Of a DNA stretch of 64,000 bases, positions 57,402-64,000 are shown in pieces. The translations under genes and the position numbers were made by a program. The notes beneath the pieces were generated by a model, which saw only the letters and a program-made list of their open reading frames with translations, searched no databases and had not been told where the DNA came from. Source of the stretch: Aquatica leii (taxonomy: Eukaryota > Arthropoda > Insecta > Coleoptera > Lampyridae); assembly GCA_035610365.1 (NCBI GenBank), contig CM069432.1, forward strand, positions 188,527,027-188,591,026, in the 5' to 3' direction. Every line of letters starts with the position of its first letter. Within the stretch, counting starts at the first letter, position 1.

Positions 57402-58989
57402 AAACTGCAGCAAACACTTTTGAGCAGAATCTTTCTTGTATCAGCATTGTGACATTTCAGTGAACCAATGGAGTTAAAAACAAGCAATACTTGTTAAATA
57501 TGTTTAAACTGAATGTAATTTATTAAATAAAATATTAGCGTTATTTATGTAAAGTTTCATTCCTGTCATATATTGATAATAATAAAACTAAAATAAACAA
57601 AACCGAATGAACCCAGTAAACTTTAGATAACTAAGGTATGAATATTAATCAGTCACGTTAAAGAAAATATTGCATATAAAATTAAAACTCACTTGTTTTC
57701 ATTAGTAAAACGCTTCAACATTTTCTTAGAATAATTTGTCAAAAGTCTTTTTTCTGTAGTAATTTAAATATAGCACAGGAAGCATTAATCCTTTAAAGAT
57801 TATTTTAATTAAATTTTATTAAAGAGTAAATCACCAGCAAATTTATTCAAAGTAGAAAATTTAAATTTCACGAAAAACATTTTAAACAAACCTTACTTGG
57901 AACACGTAGCAAGGGTGCATATACTGAATAAAAAATGTGATAATGCAAATTCGTGATATAAAGTTATGTGAACTAGTTGTAAATGTACGCAGAATTTAAT
58001 TATACCAAATTTGAAGGAAACGCAAAGAAATCGCAAAACTCTTAAAACAATTTTAACAATGTTAATGTAAGGTGCAAATTAACTTCGTATTTAATAAGCC
58101 TTCTGACACCACATTTGCTCGAAGAGCAAGTAGTTAAGAAATGTCGACATTGTACCTAGTCTTCAAACTACTTTACAAACTCAAATTATTCACAATTACT
58201 GAAAAATGTTACTTTGCTGAAAGTTCATCGAATATTTCCTAACACTTCCTTCACAAGCTGACAACTTTAGACTTTTATAAAAAGAGAACATGCAAATTTA
58301 AATTTCGCGAAAACGTAAACGTAATTGACGGTTTGTAGCGTCGATTTGATAGTAAGAATAAAACCTTATAGTTAATAAAGTTAAATAAACTTAAAAATAT
58401 AACAAAAAAGTAAACGATGCTCATCAACATGAACACCTACTATGCAAATAAATTCCAAATAGAAAATGCATGACGCATTTAAGTTTTTCTATGTAACATG
58501 GTTATACTATATTCTATACTATGCACCTTATTTCAAGATATAAATTACGTAAAAACCACTTGTTTTACTGTTATTATAATAATTATACTTAAGTCTGTAA
58601 AATATATACGCATTACTTATGGTGATATACATTTTCTTAACTAACCCCTGTAAGTTATCACGTTTGTCAATTGATAAACAGTGTCTGAGAAAAATTTCAA
58701 AACGAAAATATTGAATAAACATCCTTTAGCAAGGACTACATTGGGTAAGTCAATAGTGTGTGGATAAACTTTTACTCATTAACCGTTGAGTTTATAAAAA
58801 AATATCTAGGACAAAAGCTTTATGGGACCATTTAAGATGCTTCGTAAATTTATTTTCGACTTAACCCCATACCCCCTCATACAAAATGCCACGTCACTTT
58901 GTTGTTTTAAATGTATATTGTTAACTTTTTGACTTGCTTAATAAATGTTAAGATTTTCTATAAGGTATCCCATGTCTAAGCCAAGCCGA
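57402..58989. other. AT-rich sequence; possible piggyBac left terminus near 58860
   Basis: No gene recognised. TTAACCCCATACCCCC starts near 58861; TTAA followed by C-runs is how piggyBac elements begin, and a piggyBac relic follows, but the partner end was not found. Confidence 0.35.
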
Positions 58990-59860
58990 TATTGAGATAT
59001 TAAATATATTCCGTTTTTTTTGACAATTGCAATGGTATCTTTGAATGACCAAGATAATATTAGTGTCTCTACAGGTATTCGTAAGAAATTTATCGCTAGA
59101 GATCAAACTATTTGGAGTAAAGAGTCTTTTCAAAAATCACAAACACGTTCATTCAATATTATTCGTGAATCAGGTAAAATACATAACATTTCTGTATATT
59201 CATGCATATTACATTCGTAGGCGGTCCACATCGCGATACTAAAGTATTGACACAATTATATATTCTAAATTTGATATTCACAAATGACATGGAGTACATT
59301 ACAATTAGACAAACAAATCCTAATGCAAACCAGTGTCTTAAGAATTACATTGAAAAACTTTCTAATATTCCAAACAAGTAAAAGGCTCTCACTCTGGATG
59401 AACCTACGTATTCCTGGGAATATTAGTTACTGCAGGCGCCCACCATTCCAACTTCAAACACGTAAATAAGTTATGAAAAAACGATGCATTACCATTATAT
59501 AAGACTAGTTTTAGTCGAATCAGATTTCAAGATATTCAAAAATACTGTAACTAATTTTAAAACTAATTATTTATTTATACACAAAATATTGACACGTTTT
59601 TCAAGACGAAGGAAATCTATGTTCTTATGTACCAAAAGAGAACAACGATGTTGTGAAGCTTTCGAGTATGCACGCTGGTCCTGAAATACATAACGCAACA
59701 GAAACAAGAAAACCTGAAATTATTCAGTACTATAATGCTACCAAATCCGGAGTTGATCAAATGGATGAAATGGTGACACATTATACTATTAAAAGAAAAA
59801 CAAACCGATGGTCATTGGCACTTTTCTGCTACATTTTGAATATTGCTTGTTTGACATAAT
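58990..59860 (+). pseudogene. piggyBac-type transposase, catalytic core deleted
   Basis: The pieces are in family order: DQTIWSK and SQTRSFNIIRESG (to 59173), a likely 47-bp GT-AG intron (59174-59220), then GPHRDTKVLTQLYILNLIFT and EYITIRQTNPNAN. After a stop come KALTLDE and, shifted, YVFLGILVTAGAHHSNFKHV, then KNDALPLYKTSFSRIRFQDI to about 59545. The next recognisable part is YVPKENNDVVKLSSMHAG (from 59625) and KPEIIQYYNATKSGVDQMDE with RKTNRWSLALF. Between them the central DDD catalytic core (some 200 residues in the family) is essentially missing. The last catalytic Asp region, GVDQMDE, is kept. This is a deletion derivative with further stops; inactive. Confidence 0.8.
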
Positions 59861-60480
59861 GCAAAAAAGTCAAGAACTGCTGGTCACCAGGTTTTATTTC
59901 GTCCGAACAGCCATGAAAAACATAATGGTCGCAAAAATAACCATAATACACATTCCATTTCAATTTATTAATTTATGCCGATCTAAATTGTGCTATTTGA
60001 GCAAAATAACATCACAAAAGAAAGTCAATTCTAATTATTTTTATACGTTCAACATAAACTTATAAAGTTCAAAAGCTTGCTATTACAAATAATTGTAATA
60101 TTCAATACAGAGCGCCGAAGTAAACAAAGTCCCCGGAAAATATGTGAACTAACTTTAAAAATTTGAAGCGGTAAACGTTTCAACCAATCACAATTAGCAA
60201 GTACTGTCCGCTTGAAAAATTATGGGTTTGTATACATCTTAATCTCCTGTTTTCTAAAAAATTCGTAGTTATTTAGTTAGTTTTGTCAAGACTTTTTGAA
60301 ACGCTGTTATTTGCACAAGGTAAGTGTGTTTATAACATTTTTTAAGTATAACCTTTGTAGCATAACCTCATTCATTACTTTAAAATCTGTATTTAATTCC
60401 AGTGTTAATTCTACGAACAACAGCTAATTTCTGATAGAGATTTTTACATTTCTTACTTTCTATATTGTTTCGACTGTTAT
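59861..60480. other. Non-coding between two transposon relics
   Basis: Nothing recognised; the cysteine-rich C-terminus of piggyBac was not found here. Confidence 0.4.
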
Positions 60481-60855
60481 TTATCAACATGAAATCTAAA
60501 TCGAAGAAAACCATTCATTTCGAAGCAAGAAACATTATTAAAAATGTTGTGAAGTTTTTTGATAAACTCTCCCTTTAGAGAAAGCAACCAAACTAGCTGC
60601 TATAGCTATGGGTGTAAATCAACCACATTTATTAAAAAAATCTGTAGTGAATCGATAACAAGCAGTAATAGAATTTTAAGATCTCCCTCGAAGAAAAAAA
60701 TAAGTATTTCACTATACTTCGAATATAATGGAGTAATGACAACAAATGAAATGCGTAAACTGTTAGTGAAACAATTTAATTATACGAAAACATTATTAAA
60801 CGAACTCCTTAAAAAACACGGACATTCAGTGTTACGTTTGCCATCTTACAACTAA
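60481..60855 (+). pseudogene. Tc1/mariner-type transposase, N-terminal DNA-binding part
   Basis: Reading starts MKSKSKKTIHFEARNIIKNV with VKFFDKL, then in another frame ATKLAAIAMGVNQPHLLKKS, a helix-turn-helix. A third frame gives LRSPSKKKISI and MRKLLVKQFNYTKTLLNELL followed by KKHGHSVLRLPSYN. This is the two-part DNA-binding region of insect Tc1/mariner-superfamily transposases; the DDE domain does not follow. At least two frameshifts. Whether it belongs to the same family as the relics at 46275 and 53515 cannot be told because those lack this part. Confidence 0.6.
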
Positions 60856-61194
60856 GACTTAAGGGGGAGTTGTCAGGTTTAAGTTGAATAGCTTTGTTGA
60901 TGAGATGTCGCTACATTTGGAAATTAATATAGTAAGATGCGGTAATAGAGAAAAAGATAGCGCTTTGCATACGTATTCAAATGACAAAACTTCTTTCTTT
61001 GATAAATTTCGTTGTGTTTATATAACACTCAACTCAAATTATCGCGAGATTTAACCTTGCAACTTGCAACCAAATATAATATTACAAATTACAAATCAAA
61101 AGTGTTTGATGGCAGAGCCATCTCATAGTAAAATTTTACTATGTGTCTAAGGTTAACTATAAATAGCTATAAACGACGGTAAATACGTTGAATT

Positions 61195-61400
61195 AGTTTA
61201 ACACCCGCGAAATTCAAAATCAGCTTTGAATAATGCATCGGGATAAAACCACAACGTAAAAGGACATTGGGGGTAAGCAATGTCAATGCAATTGTGCAAA
61301 CGCCACCAGAGTGAACTACTAGACAGCCGTTTTGCCCTTTTGGGGCTCATCAGTAGTAGGAGATACACTCTAATGTAGTTCCCACAATTGCATTGATGCC
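61195..61400. repeat. Second hammerhead-bearing repeat fragment
   Basis: It shares AACACCCG and GGGATAAAAC with the repeat at 57353-57375. A 14-bp inverted repeat (61283-61296 with 61383-61396) brackets the ribozyme motif as in the first copy. It is a diverged member of the same or a related repeat family. Confidence 0.6.
61308..61371 (-). ncRNA. Hammerhead ribozyme motif, core mutated
   Basis: Minus strand: AGAGTG (61371-61366) and CTACTA (61359-61354) form stem I with TAGTAG (61321-61316) and CACTCT (61313-61308). The core CTGATGA is perfect (61353-61347). Stem II is GCCC / CAAAA / GGGC. The second core box reads AAAA instead of GAAA (61333-61330), changing the normally invariant G12. Stem III is CGGCTG and the cleavage dinucleotide TC is at 61323-61322. 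Paired stems are preserved but activity should be poor. Confidence 0.75.
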
Positions 61401-62256
61401 CCTTATAGCTTAATTTAAGTACGACGAAGTTACAAGCAAGTAATAAAGTTAAATTAACAAGTACGTATGTAAATTAATAACAGAAATAAATAATTAATTA
61501 GTGTAATACATGATAATAAACGGAACACGCTTTTCGTGGCGACGCCACTGACATGCCGCGCTTAAGGGTGCGTTCGAATGCGACATTCCAAATACGTAGT
61601 GAGCGTTAATAGAAGTAATAATATAAAATATTTAAAACAGATGTCAGCTTGGTTATAAAGTAGAAAACTGTTCGTATGACCCTTGTTTATATACATTATA
61701 GTTAGACAATGACTGCGTTAAAATTGGAAACCTTAATTTGGAGGCAAAACTGCAGTAGTTTTGAATGCAAACGCAAAATTGACATATTTGGCGCTGCTTT
61801 TGTTAATATTACAGATTTCTAAGTTACAGATCGGTATATTCTCTTACAGTAATCTATAAAGATACAGTTTCAGAGATTTGGAAAAGACATACGTTCATTT
61901 TTTATTACATGTAAAATAACCTTAAAATAAAATTATATCTATGCACGATAACACTTATGTTATGAAATTCGGTCTACGTAAACAACTGGTATTCTGAGAA
62001 ACATAATTATTCCCCTAATAGAAGACAATTTTATAAGTGAATGTACAGTTTCGAATTTGTACATATTTGTTTATAGAATGTTTATAGTATTCGAGCGATC
62101 AAAGCAATAAAATAAACTACCAAATTTACAAAATTTCTACTCAAATTTGATATAAATTAGATTAAAGTTAACTAGTCAATGAATACACATGCTGATAAAA
62201 AAATATATAAAAGATAATTTGGGTGGGCAGGCATGTTTAGCTAAGGATGGTCCTTT
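61401..62256. other. Non-coding, nothing recognised
   Basis: A short GC-rich piece lies near 61535-61600. No gene seen. Confidence 0.4.
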
Positions 62257-62303
62257 TATGTCAATAAACAGAAACATTCTACATGTTTCTGTTTATTGAC
62301 ATA
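62257..62303. repeat. Perfect hairpin, 21-bp arms and 5-nt loop
   Basis: The arms 62257-62277 and 62283-62303 are exact reverse complements; the left arm begins TATGTCAATAAACAG and the loop is TCTAC. Pairing can extend outward into TTTT/AAAA with a bulge. The arms are too short and the loop too tight for a typical insect pre-miRNA, so an element end-to-end junction or foldback is as likely. Confidence 0.8.
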
Positions 62304-64000
62304 TAAAAACACATCTGGGATCTGGTATATTGTAGGTAATGCTGGTATTATTTCTGGCCGAAGCCTGCGTTTTTAACTATGCAGTGCACGCTGCTTAATA
62401 GAATCACGTTGGCTTGAGGTTTTTGATAACAATAACCGAATGATAACAATATACGAAATTCAGGCAAAATGCTTATTTGTTAGAAAGCAGTAAATACATA
62501 CAGCGTGTATGTAAATAACAGGTTGTTAATTTAGAAGATGAAATCAAAGTGTCAATACAAGTTAAAAAAATTTATAAAACGTTTAAAAAAATCAGCATTT
62601 TGAGCCAACGGATCTGTAGCATTAAACAGTTTGTTGACACCGTTAATAAAAAGAAATCAAAAACAACGTTATGATGCTTCATTCACTGTTCTAAGAACTA
62701 GGTAATTCTTTTCAGAAATTTGTTGACACTAAAAATAAATACAAAACAACGTTATCACATAAGACGTAGTTAATTTAATTTGTTATTCTAAGAAGGCACG
62801 TGCTTTTCAAGTTAATTCACGAAGATAACGTATTTACAGATGTTAAAATAATGTAGCGTTTCGTAAATCAGTCAAATTATTTTAATAAATAAATAACACT
62901 GCAAAAATAAGAGAAATATGCAAAACAACTATTTTTAGAGTACAATGATAAAATGTTTCACTCTAAACAACCGTATTGTGAAAATTCAGCTCAAAAATGC
63001 ATACAAAATAAGTTATTGATCATGTATAGAAACAAACCTGACAATAAATTAATAACATAAACCTAAATTATGATTACTATAAGCGGCGTTTTTTCTATGT
63101 ATAGCATGCGGCTGGATTGTTAGTTTAGTAAAGTGATAACGTTACCCGATTGAAAACAACCATGATTCCGATAAGCGGCGAGCGCAGTAAGTAATTCACA
63201 CAAAAATTTAAATCATTAATTTGGTTGGAAGTCCGAATTTTTGAACCATCGCCCTGAATTTATTGCTAAAGATACATCTAAAATGCTAATAAGCTTGTAT
63301 ATTTATATTTCATGTGCCTTTTGAGTAGTATAAAAATTTTAAAAAAATTAAATTAGCACATCTTCGTTGGCTTCCGGCTTGAAAAGAAAATTAAACAAAG
63401 TAAATGAAACAAACCACTCAACCGATTATAATTTTATAGAAACGTTTTCAGGATTTTATTCATTCTATATTTTGTTTGTAAACAGAAATTAAAGTGTACG
63501 AATTATTTTTGCAAACTCAGAGTTATCAAAATCAAAGCAAGTCAACTGGTAAAACATTGCACGTATGTCGAAACTAATAGCGTGTGTAAGTAGCTTGCTT
63601 GTGCCGCCATCGTTTGCAATCTTTTAATAACCAAAAACGGTCTGAAGCGTTGCATTTAATTATTACCTTGTTTTCACTATCGCCATCTAACATGACTTAA
63701 AAATCTGTTTCCATATAAAGCTATCTCATTGTCTAACTATAATGTATATAAACAAGGGTATGACCGTGTATGACGCATAAAGAAAATTAGAGATGGGTAG
63801 AAGTTGTTATTAGAATCTTCTCAGTAGTTGCTTCCAAGAAATAATAAAGGAATTGGAAAATTAATGCATACATTCAATTTCGTTTTAAGAACCAATTGTT
63901 TTAAATATATTACAAAATGAGTTAATACAAGTAATAACACATATAGTGACTATACACCCAACTCTACACTAAAAATTGTTGTTTGAATTTCATTCAAGTT
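62304..64000. other. AT-rich sequence, no gene recognised
   Basis: No reading frame, repeat border or regulatory motif that I can support. Confidence 0.45.

Noticed and set aside
58861..58876. TTAACCCC as a certain piggyBac terminus
   Set aside because: No matching inverted end with TTAA was found on the right of the relic, so the border is not established.
62257..62303. microRNA precursor
   Set aside because: Arms of 21 bp with a 5-nt loop and perfect pairing are too short and too perfect for a typical insect pre-miRNA; kept only as a hairpin.

Overview
The window reads as AT-rich (around 70% by eye) nuclear DNA from an insect, order uncertain; a beetle is plausible but nothing here proves it. 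The evidence is one spliced exon of the conserved metazoan gene out at first (oaf), insect-type DUF4806 exons with GT-AG introns, and a dense set of insect transposable-element remains (Tc1/mariner, pogo, hAT, piggyBac, Ty3/gypsy, and ribozyme-bearing repeats of the kind found in Penelope-like elements). No bacterial, viral or organellar gene cluster was seen. I recognised no tRNA or rRNA gene.

Layout. 1-3562: the 3' part of a DNA transposon carrying a decayed DUF4806 gene (spliced exons, one exon duplicated) and a fully open 684-codon Tnp2/CACTA-like transposase, ending in an ACGT-rich subterminal zone and the terminus GCTGGG. 3563-17590: sparse sequence with a 167-bp hAT MITE with an 8-bp target duplication (7427-7593), an inverted-repeat pair (9184/10093), a decayed gypsy integrase (minus, about 11335-12075), the only recognisable host exon (oaf, minus, 14028-14346), and a two-unit foldback tandem repeat (16433-17357). 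17590-20970: a hAT transposase pseudogene split by a 1,749-bp non-autonomous element with terminal repeats CCCACAAAACC. 22090-23880: a palindromic Tc1 complex. 25450-27600: a dead pogo/Tigger transposase with an unusual hairpin at its 5' side. 32379-39303: a complete non-autonomous LTR retrotransposon (long LTRs, tRNA-Lys primer site, polypurine tract) whose only protein fuses Gag to an integrase zinc-binding domain, followed by a T-rich body and an odd inverted primer-site fragment after the 3' LTR. 43700-54040: relics of hAT, an unknown decayed ORF and three Tc1/mariner-type transposases. 55500-61400: a tandem repeat, two hammerhead-ribozyme motifs on the minus strand (57034-57090 and 61308-61371), a piggyBac deletion derivative and another Tc1/mariner N-terminus. 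62257-62303: a perfect 21-bp-arm hairpin.

How the parts relate. Apart from oaf the content is almost entirely mobile-element debris at different ages. Nested insertions give a relative order: the CCCACAAAACC element is younger than the hAT copy it splits, and a small TA-flanked Tc1 derivative sits inside a Tc1 inverted duplication. The youngest-looking units are the LTR element (similar LTRs, open Gag-IN frame) and the 684-codon transposase. Of the two hammerheads, the first keeps every consensus core residue and is the best candidate for a working RNA in the window.
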